Below the pieces are notes generated by a model. The model was not told the DNA's origin. It ran no database searches and saw only the letters and a program-made list of their open reading frames with translations. The position numbers and the translations under genes were made by a program. From positions 186,001-250,000 of the forward strand of contig NZ_SJPO01000004.1 in NCBI RefSeq assembly GCF_007859935.1: a DNA stretch of 64,000 nucleotides, given 5' to 3'. Source of the DNA: Posidoniimonas polymericola. Lineage in GTDB: Bacteria; Planctomycetota; Planctomycetia; Pirellulales; Lacipirellulaceae. Below, in pieces: positions 21,049 through 31,397 of this stretch (positions are counted from its first letter, which is position 1; the number at the start of each line of letters is the position of its first letter).

Positions 21049-22494
21049 CTACGCGATCTCCGGCACGGCGAAGCCGTCGCGGTACTCGCGGCGGAGGTAC
21101 TGGTTGGCCTTGTCGCTGCCGGAGCCAGTGAAGCGTTCGTTCTCGGGGTCGACCGACAGCACCTCGCTCATCCGCGAGCCGGCGTGCGTGGCGTCGAGCC
21201 CGTGCGAAGCGACGTGCTCCTGCATGACGCCCAACAGCTGGTCCCAGCCGGGCGATCCATCAGCGACGCCGGGGATCTTCTCGCCGTCGACCCGGCCGCC
21301 GCTCTGCACGGCGATGTTGGCGAGGTGGCACCAGTTGGTCGAGTGGTGGCCCTGGACGACCGGCGCGTTGAGCAGCGTGGCGTCGTCCTCGCGGATGGCG
21401 GTTAGGAAGTTGTCGACATGCCGGCTGCCGCCGTCGCCCTTGAACTCGCGGAGCAGCTTGCCGTTGGCGTCGTAGGCCCTGCCGCCGGCCCGCCAGCCGG
21501 TGTAGTAGCCGTCCTCGCACTGCACCACGTAGCCCGACTCGACGCCGCGGAACCGCAGCGCGCCCTTCGCGCCCGGGCGGGCCGGCAGGTTGCTGAGCCC
21601 CAGGAACACCGGCATGACGGGCGTGTCGTAGTAGGCCATGTGCAGGTTGGGCGACTCGCCGGCGTCTTCCCATAAAACGCGGCCGCCGCAGGCGAACACG
21701 CGGGTCGGGATGGTCACCTCGTCCTGGAACGCGACGTTGCGGATGTCGTCGAGGATGTGCGGGCCCCAGTTGCCCATCTCGCCGTTGCCAGTGTTGAAGT
21801 TCCAGTGCCAGTCGTAGTGCAGGCGGTCGCGGTACAGCGGCTGGTCGGCCGCGGGGCCGAGCCACAGGCTGTAATCGAGGCTCTCCGGTGGCGTCAGCGG
21901 CGTGTCGCGTTTGCCGATTGGCTCACGAACGCCAAAGCGGCACGCCTGCACGTACTGTGGCTTGCCGAGCTTCTGGTCCGCGTGCAGGAACTGCTTGGCC
22001 TCTGCCTGCAGAGGGTCGCTGCGTTGCTGGGTGCCGATCTGGGCGACCACCTTGTGCTTGTCGATTGCGTTGACCAGCTGGCGGCCCTCCCACACGTTGT
22101 GGCTGAGCGGCTTCTCGACGTACACGTGCTTGCCGGCCTGCACGGCCCAGATAGCGGCCAGGCAGTGCCAGTGGTTGGGCGTGGTGATCATGACGGCGTC
22201 GATGTCCGGGTTGTCGATCACGCGCCGCAGGTCGGTCTCGATCTTCGCGTCGGGGTAATCCTTCGCGTACTTCGCCAGGTGGTCGGTGTCCGGGTCGCAG
22301 AACGCCCCGACGCGGATGTTCTTGTCGCCGATGAACTGGCGGAACACCTCGCCGCCGCGGCCCCCCATGCCGATGAAGCCCATCGTGACATCCCGCGAGG
22401 CGCCCGCCGCCAGGGTCCGCGTGGGGCGGATCGCCAGGCCGGCCGCCGCGGCCGCTGTCGAACCAAGGAAGAACCGACGAGTGTGACGAGCCAT
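21049..22494 (-). CDS. Tat-exported Gfo/Idh/MocA-family oxidoreductase
   Basis: A 481-residue NAD(P)-dependent dehydrogenase-like protein. The N-terminus HTRRFFLGS is a twin-arginine signal, so it is folded before export. GFIGMGGRGGEVF is the dinucleotide-binding Rossmann motif, and the family signature VYVEKPLSHN (EKP) is present, followed by a long C-terminal domain typical of the planctomycete subfamily (DYSLWLGPAADQPL, HYDWHWNFNTGNGEMGNWGP). These are thought to act on sugars, but the substrate is not known. The ATG at 22494 is preferred, with another 4 codons upstream. Confidence 0.9.
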   Translation of the reverse strand: MARHTRRFFLGSTAAAAAGLAIRPTRTLAAGASRDVTMGFIGMGGRGGEVFRQFIGDKNIRVGAFCDPDTDHLAKYAKDYPDAKIETDLRRVIDNPDIDAVMITTPNHWHCLAAIWAVQAGKHVYVEKPLSHNVWEGRQLVNAIDKHKVVAQIGTQQRSDPLQAEAKQFLHADQKLGKPQYVQACRFGVREPIGKRDTPLTPPESLDYSLWLGPAADQPLYRDRLHYDWHWNFNTGNGEMGNWGPHILDDIRNVAFQDEVTIPTRVFACGGRVLWEDAGESPNLHMAYYDTPVMPVFLGLSNLPARPGAKGALRFRGVESGYVVQCEDGYYTGWRAGGRAYDANGKLLREFKGDGGSRHVDNFLTAIREDDATLLNAPVVQGHHSTNWCHLANIAVQSGGRVDGEKIPGVADGSPGWDQLLGVMQEHVASHGLDATHAGSRMSEVLSVDPENERFTGSGSDKANQYLRREYRDGFAVPEIA

Positions 22495-22629
22495 GAATAT
22501 CTCCAACCGAGCGTAGGGGACGCTGCCAGGGACGCAGCGGGGAATTGGCCAATCCCGCTATTCTATGCGGTCGCGCGTGGCGGATGCAAACAGGCCGCCG
22601 GCCGCGGCAAATCGGGCCGTGCCCCGCCG

Positions 22630-23421
22630 CTAGCCCGCCTCGACGTGCTCGTGGTCATGCAGGTGATCGGGGCAGTAGCAGGCGCCCCCTGCGCACTTCG
22701 AGCAGTACCGGAACGCCACGCCCGGCTCGTCGGCCGAGTTCCGCCCGCACACCGCGCAGACGTGCTGCAGCTTGCCGGCCGGCTTGGCCTTGGCCTGGTA
22801 CGACTTGCGGCGAGCGTCGGCCTTGAAGTCGCGGACGTGCTCGCCGCCGAAGAACAGCAGGTAGTTGGCGACCGACGCCAGCACCATCGCCCGGGTGGGC
22901 CAGTCGCCGGTGATGAGGGTCAACGCGTAGCCGGCCGCCGCTAGGTACCCGAGCCACTTGATCTTGATCGGCAAGATAAAATAAAGCTGGATGGTGTAGT
23001 CAGGGTACAGCCGCGCGAACGCCAGCAGCACCGACACGCCAATAAAGACGTTCGTCGCGATGGTTCCCGGGACCAGCATCGCCACGGCGGTAGTCAGCAC
23101 CCAGTCGATCAGCAGGTACGCGTTGTAGCGGAAGTCGCCCCACGTGCTCTCTAAGGTCGAGCCCAGGAAGTGGAAGAACATCCAGCCAATCAGGGCGAAC
23201 AGCACGTTGCCGCTGGGCGGCACAAACACGTACGTCACCAGCCGCCACCACTCGCCAGCCAGCACCGCTTCGCGGCCGAGCAAGATCCGGCCGACCACGT
23301 TCTGCTCCTGCGTCATCATCGCGAAGAACACCAGCACCTGGCCGAGGATCAGCGCAAGCGTGACGTGCGGCACCGCGAAGCGGCCGATGCGTCGGTCGAG
23401 CCAATCAAGCAGTCTGGTCAT
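22630..23421 (-). CDS. Rhomboid-like membrane protein with C-terminal zinc-ribbon-like tail
   Basis: A 263-residue protein with about six membrane helices. LAGEWWRLVTYVFVPP matches the start of the rhomboid membrane fold, but the catalytic GxSG is replaced (GVSV at 128-131) and no His is seen at the usual place in the last helix, so it is probably not a protease. The tail carries CAVC (222-225), CSKC (240-243), CYC and an H-rich end, resembling a zinc ribbon. Function unknown. Confidence 0.72.
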   Translation of the reverse strand: MTRLLDWLDRRIGRFAVPHVTLALILGQVLVFFAMMTQEQNVVGRILLGREAVLAGEWWRLVTYVFVPPSGNVLFALIGWMFFHFLGSTLESTWGDFRYNAYLLIDWVLTTAVAMLVPGTIATNVFIGVSVLLAFARLYPDYTIQLYFILPIKIKWLGYLAAAGYALTLITGDWPTRAMVLASVANYLLFFGGEHVRDFKADARRKSYQAKAKPAGKLQHVCAVCGRNSADEPGVAFRYCSKCAGGACYCPDHLHDHEHVEAG

Positions 23422-23598
23422 CCGCGACAGGCGGCCCGCAACAGCGGGCCCTTAGGGGGCGTCTAGCAGGGGAAAATCGGTCCCGGGGGAATCGATTACC
23501 CTAACGCAAGCGGCCGTGGGCGGCGAGCCCCGCGGGGCCGCCGATCCGCGCGGGGCCTTCCTCCCCAGACCCGGCCCGGCCGCCTATAATGCGGAACA

Positions 23599-24603
<1,005 letters not shown>

Positions 24604-24625
24604 CGCTCGCCAGCCCCTCGCTTGC

Positions 24626-25930
24626 TCAGAAACCGACCCGACGTCGGGTCAGCCCCGCCGCTGCGGCGAACGCGAGCAGCGCCACCGAAGCCGGCTCCGG
24701 GACCGTGGCAGGACTGAGGGTCGGATTCGGCGTGAGCGTCTTCCCGAAATGCGTCTTCCAGGTCGCGTACTGGGCGTCGCCAATCGTGCCGCCATTCGGG
24801 TCGTTAGGAAGAACGCCGGCCGGGCCGTCGACGTTTTCCCGCCACACGGTGTAGTCGGCCGCGTCGACCACGCCGTCGGCGTTGTAGTCGCCCGGCAGGG
24901 CGATTTCGGGGCCGAACTCGAGGTGCAGGATCGCGGTTGTGGATGGGCTGCGACTCAGGCCGGAGACATCGATACGGATCTCGTCCTCGGTGAAGAGGAT
25001 GTCTTCTGGCGTCAGACCGAACGTGCTTGATGGATCGATGCTGACCCCGATGATCGGGGGCAGGTTGTCCGCCGCGTCGGAGAACACGTAGCCGTTGAAG
25101 TCGCGGGTCGAGAATCTCCCGCTGCCGGCGTTCGAAAAATCAAACACAATTGAATCGCTGCTAGTAATGTCAAAACCAACGTCGACAGCTCGTAGCGACG
25201 AAGGCCCATTGGGTTCGAAGAACTGCAACCCGGCGATGCTCTCGAACTCGACTTGGTCGTCGACCACCTTATCGACCGTCTCGGAGAAGAACACGTCGAC
25301 TCCTCCCTGGTTGGTAACGAGCTGGAAACGCAGCGACTTCCCGAAGAGCACCCCGGACGACGCATAGGACACATCCAGGGCCTCGTAGATCTCGCCCACT
25401 TCAGACCCGCCGTCGGCGTCGCTGCCGATGATGCGGACCCGGTCGTATGCGTTGGTCGACAAGAACCCGAGGAAGCCATCTTCAAAACCGCTGTAGAAGT
25501 CGTGTATGTCGATATCGCCGTCGGGCGTTGATATTTTGATGCCCAGCCCCGACGCGGCCCCGTCGAAGAACTGACCAAACGCGCGCACCGGCCGGTTGAA
25601 CACATGGTCGTAGCTGGCGTGCTCGGTTAGCGGGAAGATTTCGCCGTGGAACTGGCCGGCGTCGATGAACGCGTCGTCCGCGTCGCCGCTATCGGCCCCA
25701 GTGACCGTGATGCCGAAGTCGCCGTTAATCGGCAGCAGGCCGTCTGAAGGCTGCATATCGAAGATCGAGAGCCCATCGAAGGTCTCTGTGGTGGGGGTCA
25801 GTCCGAGGCCGAGGACCGCCGATTCCCAGGCGGCCTGATCGGTGAAGACGGTCAGCTGGGCGCTGGCGGCGCCGGCCATCGAGGCGAACGCCACCAGCAG
25901 CGCTGCGACGCGTGCAGAATTGAATGCCAT
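24626..25930 (-). CDS. PEP-CTERM exported protein with dockerin-like repeat
   Basis: A 434-residue secreted protein. It has a signal peptide (ending GAASAQ), a beta-rich body, a dockerin type I-like calcium site (GDYNADGVVDAADYTVWREN, in which Asp/Asn occur at the expected positions), and a C-terminal PEP-CTERM sorting signal (VPEP, membrane helix, LTRRRVGF). The exosortase that processes such tails is not in the window. It has no predicted enzymatic domain. It probably contributes to the cell surface or extracellular matrix. Confidence 0.85.
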   Translation of the reverse strand: MAFNSARVAALLVAFASMAGAASAQLTVFTDQAAWESAVLGLGLTPTTETFDGLSIFDMQPSDGLLPINGDFGITVTGADSGDADDAFIDAGQFHGEIFPLTEHASYDHVFNRPVRAFGQFFDGAASGLGIKISTPDGDIDIHDFYSGFEDGFLGFLSTNAYDRVRIIGSDADGGSEVGEIYEALDVSYASSGVLFGKSLRFQLVTNQGGVDVFFSETVDKVVDDQVEFESIAGLQFFEPNGPSSLRAVDVGFDITSSDSIVFDFSNAGSGRFSTRDFNGYVFSDAADNLPPIIGVSIDPSSTFGLTPEDILFTEDEIRIDVSGLSRSPSTTAILHLEFGPEIALPGDYNADGVVDAADYTVWRENVDGPAGVLPNDPNGGTIGDAQYATWKTHFGKTLTPNPTLSPATVPEPASVALLAFAAAAGLTRRRVGF

Positions 25931-26069
25931 TGCTTCCCTACTTGGTTCCAGGATTCGCCGTCGCGTGGGCCGGCAGTAGTTGTGATCTTAGTCCGAGGAT
26001 GGGCCGCCGAGAAAGGAGCGGGACAGGCGATCGGAGCACGACGAGTCCCCTGCCCCGCTGCGGACCCAA

Positions 26070-26879
26070 CTAGCAGGCTCGGCGGCGGCCCATGATGCCG
26101 CCAACCGCCGCCAGGCAGAGCACGGCCAGCGAGGACGGCTCGGGGACCGCCTGTGGCTCGCCGAAGATGAAGTCGTCCATCACAACCGAATCGGACGCGT
26201 CGAGGCCGCCGACGATCGACACCCGGGCGACAATCGCCTCGTCGAATGACGCGCCGAGGAACGACAAACCGGCGTTGTCGCCCTCGAGCACCGACCGCGT
26301 GAGCAGCACGTTGTCGTAGGCGTCGTAGAAAGTCATGGTCGTGCTGTCCGCCGACTCGACGTCGGTGAACACCACGCCGAGGCCGGTGGAGAACGCTGGC
26401 GTGCCGGGGTTGGCCGGGTCAAAGAACCGAACGTCGAACGTTTCTCCGCCGATCGGGGTGAACAGGCGTTCGGCGCTGAAGAACGTGAAGCCGGCGTCGA
26501 AGCCGAACTCGACCGGCTCGCCGCTGGCGGCGGTGCTGCTGAGCTCGAAGCCGGTGGTTTCGCCGGTCGGCAGGAACTCAATGCCGCGGGCGCGGGGGAA
26601 GGACCCTGCGTTGAAGAAGTCGCCGGGGAATGGGTTGGGGTCGCTCACGGAATCAGGCGCGGCGTCCCAGTTAACCTCACGGCGTCCGCCGGGGTGGTTG
26701 ACCGGCTCGGGGGCGTTCGGCGCGCCCAGGTCTGCCCGGAACGCGTCGACCGTGGCCTGGATGCTGGCGGCGTCGGGGCCGTTGATCTCGCGGATCAACA
26801 CGGCCGACGCAGCAGATGTGGCGCCGGCGGCGGCGGCCAGGACAATCAGGAAAGTGGTTGGGTGGGCGCGCATCTTCAT
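26070..26879 (-). CDS. PEP-CTERM exported protein
   Basis: A 269-residue secreted protein ending in VPEPSSLAVLCLAAVGGIMGRRRAC, a PEP-CTERM tail. The ATG at 26879 has a good ribosome site (AAGGAG, 7 nt before) and starts the signal peptide MKMRAHPTTFLIVLAAAAG. The body includes a lectin-like or jelly-roll pattern (VEFGFDAGFTF, VRFFDPANPGTPAFS) often found in this group, without a named domain. Downstream is the dockerin-PEP-CTERM gene on the same strand, 139 bp away. Confidence 0.85.
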   Translation of the reverse strand: MKMRAHPTTFLIVLAAAAGATSAASAVLIREINGPDAASIQATVDAFRADLGAPNAPEPVNHPGGRREVNWDAAPDSVSDPNPFPGDFFNAGSFPRARGIEFLPTGETTGFELSSTAASGEPVEFGFDAGFTFFSAERLFTPIGGETFDVRFFDPANPGTPAFSTGLGVVFTDVESADSTTMTFYDAYDNVLLTRSVLEGDNAGLSFLGASFDEAIVARVSIVGGLDASDSVVMDDFIFGEPQAVPEPSSLAVLCLAAVGGIMGRRRAC

Positions 26880-27233
26880 TCTCTTGCTCCTTGAGTGGTG
26901 TCCTGAGGACACTGGGGGACGGTGTTCGCGTGCCAACGGGCGTGGGCACTGCTGCGTTGCATTTCGCGAGCGTGCCTTCGAACTACAGGCCAATGTCAAC
27001 GGCGAGCGGGCCTATTGCGGTCGCCCAAAATTCTCTCTGCATCGCTCTCTACGCGGACCGCCGCAGCGGATTGCTACGGCTCTCAGACCCAGCCGCCGAA
27101 CGTTGCTCGGCCGCAGGTGCAGAATAAAACTATTGGCTCGACCTGCGTGTACCCTCTATGCTGGACGCGGCCTTGACTGTATCTCCGGGGCCTCGACACC
27201 CGCCGCCCCGCCGACGACCTCCCCGCCCCGCCG
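26880..27233. other. 354-bp divergent region
   Basis: This lies between the PEP-CTERM gene and the sigma-factor operon, transcribed outward. It shows the PEP-CTERM ribosome site next to 26879 and a promoter candidate at 27133-27162 for the operon to the right. No gene is supported. Confidence 0.5.
27133..27162 (+). promoter_or_regulatory. Possible promoter of the sigma/prepilin operon
   Basis: TTGGCT (27133-27138), an 18-bp spacer and TATGCT (27157-27162) fit a sigma-70 pattern about 70 bp before the sigma-factor start. Weak match. Confidence 0.3.
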
Positions 27234-27809
27234 ATGCCGCCGCTCTCCCGCGACGAATTCACCGAGCTCTACCTGGCCGCCCACCCGAAGCTGTGGACGG
27301 TTGCGGTGGCGGTGATTGGCGACCGCGACCTGGCCGAAGACGCCCTGCAGGACGCGGCGATCACAGGCCTGAATAAGGTCGACTCCTACGAGCGGGGAAC
27401 CAATTTTGCTGCGTGGATGTCGCAGATCGTTCGGTTCACGTCGCTGAATTACCTCCGCAAGCGAGAAAAGCGGGATAGAACGGCCGACCCGCAACATATA
27501 GTAGAGGCGACCGCAGACTCGGCCCGCGGACAGAACACGACCGCCGAGCCTGTGCTGACCCACGCCTCGGGAGCTTTCGACCCAGACAAGCTAGGGATCG
27601 ACGACCAACTGGCGGCCGCGCTTGTCACGCTGCCCGCGGACCGTCGGATCTGCCTGCTGCTGCGGATCGTGCAGGCGCTGTCGTACGACGAGATCGCAGA
27701 GATGCTCGGCATCCCCGCCTCTACCGCTATGAGCCACGTCCACCGCGCCAAGGCGGCCCTGAAGAGTCAATTGTCGGCCAATGTCCCGACCGAAGGGGGG
27801 GCAGCATGA
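27234..27809 (+). CDS. ECF-type RNA polymerase sigma factor
   Basis: A 191-residue sigma-70-family factor with region 2 (DLAEDALQDAAITGLNKVDS and FAAWMSQIVRFTSLNYLRKR) and region 4 (LPADRRICLLLRIVQALSYDE, then IAEMLGIPASTAMSHVHRAK). It should direct RNA polymerase to a small regulon. It overlaps the next gene by 4 bp (ATGA), so the two are translated together, and the third gene is a prepilin. A role in controlling surface or prepilin expression is an inference. Confidence 0.88.
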   Translation: MPPLSRDEFTELYLAAHPKLWTVAVAVIGDRDLAEDALQDAAITGLNKVDSYERGTNFAAWMSQIVRFTSLNYLRKREKRDRTADPQHIVEATADSARGQNTTAEPVLTHASGAFDPDKLGIDDQLAAALVTLPADRRICLLLRIVQALSYDEIAEMLGIPASTAMSHVHRAKAALKSQLSANVPTEGGAA

Positions 27810-28618
27810 GCAACCCCCGCCAACAGCACGACGACCTCGCCACCCGCCTGAGCGACGGGCTGCTGTCGCCGGAGGAGCAAGCCCAGATCACCCGGCGCGC
27901 CGAACAAGACGCCGACCTGTCCCAAGCCCTCAAGCGGGACGCCCAGGTCGACGCTGCGCTGCGGCGGGCGTTTGCCCCACCGCCGCCGGTGTTCCCGGCG
28001 CTTGACGATGGGCCGCGGGCCGACGCCGCCCCGACGGCCGAGCGGGTCTCTCCGGGGACCCTCAGGCAAGAGCCAATCGACGACCCGCCGCGTTCACGCG
28101 GGCGGCTTATCTGGTACGCCACCGCGGCGACCCTGGCGTGGGCCCTGTTCGGGTGGCAGTGGCTGTCGCCCCGCGGCGGGCCCGAGGTGGCGTTTGTCGA
28201 GCGTCCGCTGTCCGAGGTGTACGAGACCAGCGTTCGAGAAGGCTTCCAGCCGTACTGGATCTGCGACGACCCAGCGGTCTTCGCCGAGACCTTCCGCCGC
28301 CGCCAGGGCGTGCCGCTCAAGCTCGAAGAGCTCCCCGAGGACCGCGTCATGGCCGGCCTGTCCTACCTCGGCGGGCTGAGCGACAGCTCTACCAGCATGC
28401 TCGCCCACGTCGATGGTCGGCCGGTAATCGTGGTGGTCGACCGACTCGAGAAAGACTGGCGCCCGCCCGTAGGGCACGACGAACAGACCGACCTGAACGT
28501 GTTCCGCGTCGAACGGTCCGGCCTGGTGTTGTACGAGGTGACGCCGCTCGACGAGCCGATGCTGCTCCCGTACTTCCAGCCGCTAACGCCAGCAAATGGG
28601 AAAGCCGATGCCGAGTAA
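27806..28618 (+). CDS. Single-TM protein, probable anti-sigma factor or regulator
   Basis: A 270-residue protein with a cytoplasmic N-terminal part (about 100 residues, with charged helical [20 protein letters not shown]), one membrane helix ([17 protein letters not shown]) and an extracytoplasmic domain. It follows the sigma factor with a 4-bp overlap, the place where anti-sigma factors usually stand. There is no HxxxCxxC zinc motif, so an anti-sigma role is inferred from position and topology. It overlaps the prepilin gene by up to 23 bp. Confidence 0.6.
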   Translation: MSNPRQQHDDLATRLSDGLLSPEEQAQITRRAEQDADLSQALKRDAQVDAALRRAFAPPPPVFPALDDGPRADAAPTAERVSPGTLRQEPIDDPPRSRGRLIWYATAATLAWALFGWQWLSPRGGPEVAFVERPLSEVYETSVREGFQPYWICDDPAVFAETFRRRQGVPLKLEELPEDRVMAGLSYLGGLSDSSTSMLAHVDGRPVIVVVDRLEKDWRPPVGHDEQTDLNVFRVERSGLVLYEVTPLDEPMLLPYFQPLTPANGKADAE

Positions 28619-29558
28619 CCAATCGCGGCAGGTCGGGTTCACGCTGGTCGAGTTGCTGGTCGTGATTGCCATTATCGGCGTCCTGGCAGCGCTGCTGATG
28701 CCAGCCGTGCAGGCGGCGCGCGAGGCGTCGCGGAGGTCGTCCTGCAGCAACAACCTCCGACAGCTCGGCCTGGCCATTGCCAATTACGAGTCCCGCAGTC
28801 GCCGTTTCCCAGCCGGACGCCGCGGCTGCGCGAAGAACCCACTGGCGCCCTGGCCCGGGAACGTCTGTCAGCGGGTTGATGAAGCGGACCGACTGAACGG
28901 AGCCAGCGGCCTTGTCTACCTGCTGCCCGACCTTGAGGAACAGGCCCGCTTCGACGCGCTCGAGCCGGCAAGTGGCGGCCTGTGGAACGACAACCTCAAC
29001 GAGCTAACCTGGTACAACACCGCGGGCGAAGGCAAGCTCGAAGCCCTCCGTCAGACGCCGGACGTGATGCGGTGCCCGAGCTCCCAGTCCGAGGAGCTGT
29101 GCGAGGTCTACCCGCCGACGCTCGTGGCGACCGGCGACTACGCGTTCTCGCAGGGGACCCTCGGCCCCGACGCCGACCTGGCCCAGGCCATCTACCTCAA
29201 CGACGGCGTGTTCATGTACGCCCGCACCCGGCGGATCGCCGAAGTCACCGACGGGCTGTCGCACACGTTCTTCCTCGGCGAGGTGACCCACGCCGAGACC
29301 TGGGTCTCGACCAATGTGTGGACCTACGGCCGGCACGGGGCCGACACGCTCCGCAGCACCCGCAATCTGCTCAACGAAACGCCCGGCGCCGGCGTTGTCC
29401 GCGAACGCCGCAACGCCGCCTTCGGCAGCTGGCACAGCAGCGGCGCCAACTTTGCCTTCGGCGACGGTCACGTGACGTTCGTGACCGATGGTCTCGACCC
29501 GGTGGTCTACAACGCCGCCGCGGCGATCGCCGACGGCACGCCCGTGGGCGAATTCTAG
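28596..29558 (+). CDS. DUF1559 (SBP_bac_10) type IV-like prepilin protein
   Basis: A 320-residue protein with the pseudopilin leader [20 protein letters not shown] and the DUF1559 end motif [12 protein letters not shown] (H-x9-DG type). This family is greatly expanded in Planctomycetes and is thought to form surface or pilus-like structures. A start at 28608 (MPSNQS) is equally possible and gives a shorter leader. Third gene of the sigma-factor operon, with overlapping neighbours. Confidence 0.88.
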   Translation: MGKPMPSNQSRQVGFTLVELLVVIAIIGVLAALLMPAVQAAREASRRSSCSNNLRQLGLAIANYESRSRRFPAGRRGCAKNPLAPWPGNVCQRVDEADRLNGASGLVYLLPDLEEQARFDALEPASGGLWNDNLNELTWYNTAGEGKLEALRQTPDVMRCPSSQSEELCEVYPPTLVATGDYAFSQGTLGPDADLAQAIYLNDGVFMYARTRRIAEVTDGLSHTFFLGEVTHAETWVSTNVWTYGRHGADTLRSTRNLLNETPGAGVVRERRNAAFGSWHSSGANFAFGDGHVTFVTDGLDPVVYNAAAAIADGTPVGEF

Positions 29559-29707
29559 CGGAGCCAACGTGTGCCGCATTCTTGGCGGCGACGGTAAAAT
29601 TCTTGTCCCCGTTTGCCGGTTCTGTGAGCAACCCTATAGCAGAGCGGCGTTGCGGCCCGCGCCGGCGGCGGCCTGCTCGAAGCCACCGTCCCCCTGAGGC
29701 GCCTGCG

Positions 29708-30814
29708 ATGCTCCGAGAACACGCCACTGCGATCGCCCTGATCTGGCTGCTGCTGGTCGCTACGCCGGACTGCCCCGCTGCCGACTTCGCACACAATGAA
29801 GGTTTCAGCAAGTTGACCCAGCTCGCCGAAGGCCTGCTCCGCGGCGATCACGTCCGGCGGCGGGTCCCCGGGTTCGAGATCCTGCTGCTGCGGGACGGTC
29901 AGCCGGTCTATCACCGGGCGTTCGGCGACTGGGAGCTCGGCCGGCTGGCGCAGACCGACAGCAGCTCGAAAACGCTCGCCGGCGGGCTGGTGATGTCGGT
30001 GGTCGACAGCGGTGAGCAAGGTTTCTCGCTCGACAGCCGCCTGGGCGAGTTCCTGCCGGAGTTCGCCAAGGGGGAGCTCGCGCCGATCACAGTGCGGCAG
30101 GCGTTCTCCCACTCCTCGGGCATCAAGGGGCAGGACGTCGGCTCGCTGATCCTCCGCACCAAGCGGATCGAGCTGCGGCAAGGGGCCAGGCTGATCGCGC
30201 GACAATCTCTCGAGCACGGCCCCCCTGGGTCGCGGTTCGCGTACGGCGGGTTGTCGATGCAGGCGACCGGCGCCGCGCTCGAAGCGGCAACCGGCACGCC
30301 CTACTGCGAGCTGTTCGCCGAGCGGATCACCGGGCCGCTCGGGATGCACCACACGCGGTACACGCTGGCGAGCGACTCGAACCCGCGGGTGGCCGGCGGG
30401 GTGCAGTCGACCGCGGCCGACTTCAGCCGCTACATGGACATGCTGCTCAACCACGGAGTCGACCGGCCGAGCGGCCGCCGCGTGCTGAGCGCGCAGGCGG
30501 TCAACGCGTTGCTGACCCGGCAGACCAACGAGTCGCTGCCGATCGACCACTCGCCGGTCGACAACAACCGCTACGGGATCGGCGTGTGGCTCGACCAGCT
30601 GGCCGAGCCCGGCCCGGCGGTCGACGCGATGGCGGGCGGGGCGCGGGGGTTCCACAGCTGGATCGATCGCGGACGCGGCCTGGTGCTGACGCTGTCAACC
30701 GACGAGACGACCTTTGCGAACCTCGAGCCGGCCGCCGAGCTGATGCGTGCGGCGGTGGTCGAGGAGCTGGCCGGGGCGCAGCGTCTCCAGGATCTGCCTG
30801 GGCAGAGTAACTAG
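29708..30814 (+). CDS. Exported serine hydrolase, beta-lactamase family
   Basis: A 368-residue protein of the beta-lactamase/penicillin-binding-like serine hydrolase family, with an N-terminal signal peptide. The nucleophile motif SxxK is at residues 85-88 (SSSK). The second motif at the usual YxN place reads YGG (RFAYGGLSM), and AGGARGFHSWID near the end fits the third motif, though not the lactamase KTG. The substrate may be an ester or peptide. The ATG at 29708 follows an upstream in-frame open stretch that is the shadow of the prepilin gene. Confidence 0.82.
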   Translation: MLREHATAIALIWLLLVATPDCPAADFAHNEGFSKLTQLAEGLLRGDHVRRRVPGFEILLLRDGQPVYHRAFGDWELGRLAQTDSSSKTLAGGLVMSVVDSGEQGFSLDSRLGEFLPEFAKGELAPITVRQAFSHSSGIKGQDVGSLILRTKRIELRQGARLIARQSLEHGPPGSRFAYGGLSMQATGAALEAATGTPYCELFAERITGPLGMHHTRYTLASDSNPRVAGGVQSTAADFSRYMDMLLNHGVDRPSGRRVLSAQAVNALLTRQTNESLPIDHSPVDNNRYGIGVWLDQLAEPGPAVDAMAGGARGFHSWIDRGRGLVLTLSTDETTFANLEPAAELMRAAVVEELAGAQRLQDLPGQSN

Positions 30815-30849
30815 CAGTCGCAGGCGGGGCCGTGGCGTGGGCGTTGCGG

Positions 30850-31077
30850 CTACTGACTTGCGTGCTCGCCCTCGTACCGGGCGAACAGGTAGCCGAGCTG
30901 GGCGGCCGACTTGGCCCCAAGCTTCTTCATCACCTTCTGCCGATGGAGCTCCATCGTGCGGAGGGCGATGCCCTGGCGTTTGGCCGCTGTGCTGTTGGAC
31001 GCCCCTTCTACCAACAGCCGCAGCAGACGGACCTCGTCTTGGTTGAGCGCAATCATAGGGTGTGTTCCTCCACCCAA
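30850..31077 (-). CDS. Orphan LuxR-type helix-turn-helix protein
   Basis: A 75-residue protein made almost only of a LuxR/FixJ-type DNA-binding domain: LNQDEVRLLRLLVEGASNSTAAKRQGIALRTMELHRQKVMKKLGAKSAAQLGYLFARYE spans it. There is no receiver or autoinducer domain, so its signal input is unknown; it may pair with a separate protein. An internal ATG at 31056 may be the start. It lies between the serine hydrolase and tRNA-Leu. Confidence 0.75.
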   Translation of the reverse strand: MGGGTHPMIALNQDEVRLLRLLVEGASNSTAAKRQGIALRTMELHRQKVMKKLGAKSAAQLGYLFARYEGEHASQ

Positions 31078-31170
31078 TTATAGAACACTTTCCACATGGG
31101 TCCGTTAAGCTGCGCTAACCTGCGCAACCGGACCCGCGCCGAAGCGGTCCCTCGGCTCCCCGATAAATCT

Positions 31171-31254
31171 AGCCGCGGGGGGACTCGAACCCCCACGGGG
31201 GTTACCCCCCTGCAGATTTTAAGTCTGCTGCGTCTGCCAATTCCGCCACGCGGC
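31171..31254 (-). tRNA. tRNA-Leu (anticodon UAA)
   Basis: Reading the minus strand from 31254 gives a 6-bp acceptor pairing (GCCGCG with CGCGGC), a D arm GGCGGAATTGGCAGACGC, an anticodon arm GCAGA-CTTAAAA-TCTGC (anticodon TAA at 31219-31221), a long class II variable arm and the T arm GGGGGTTCGAGTCCCCC. This is the leucine pattern. No CCA is encoded. Confidence 0.93.
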
Positions 31255-31267
31255 CGGTACGCCGGAC

Positions 31268-31273
31268 ATCATA
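31268..31273 (-). promoter_or_regulatory. -10 box of tRNA-Leu
   Basis: TATGAT on the minus strand, 13 bp upstream of the tRNA 5' end, is a good -10. The -35 region is weak. Confidence 0.4.
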
Positions 31274-31397
31274 AACCATTCGCGGAAGGCACGCAGCGAT
31301 GAAAAACTCGTCTACCGCGGGGGGGACGCGGGCCGATAGAATTTGGGCGCCTTCTCTATTCCCCCAGACCCGCGACGGCTGAAGGATATTCAACCCC

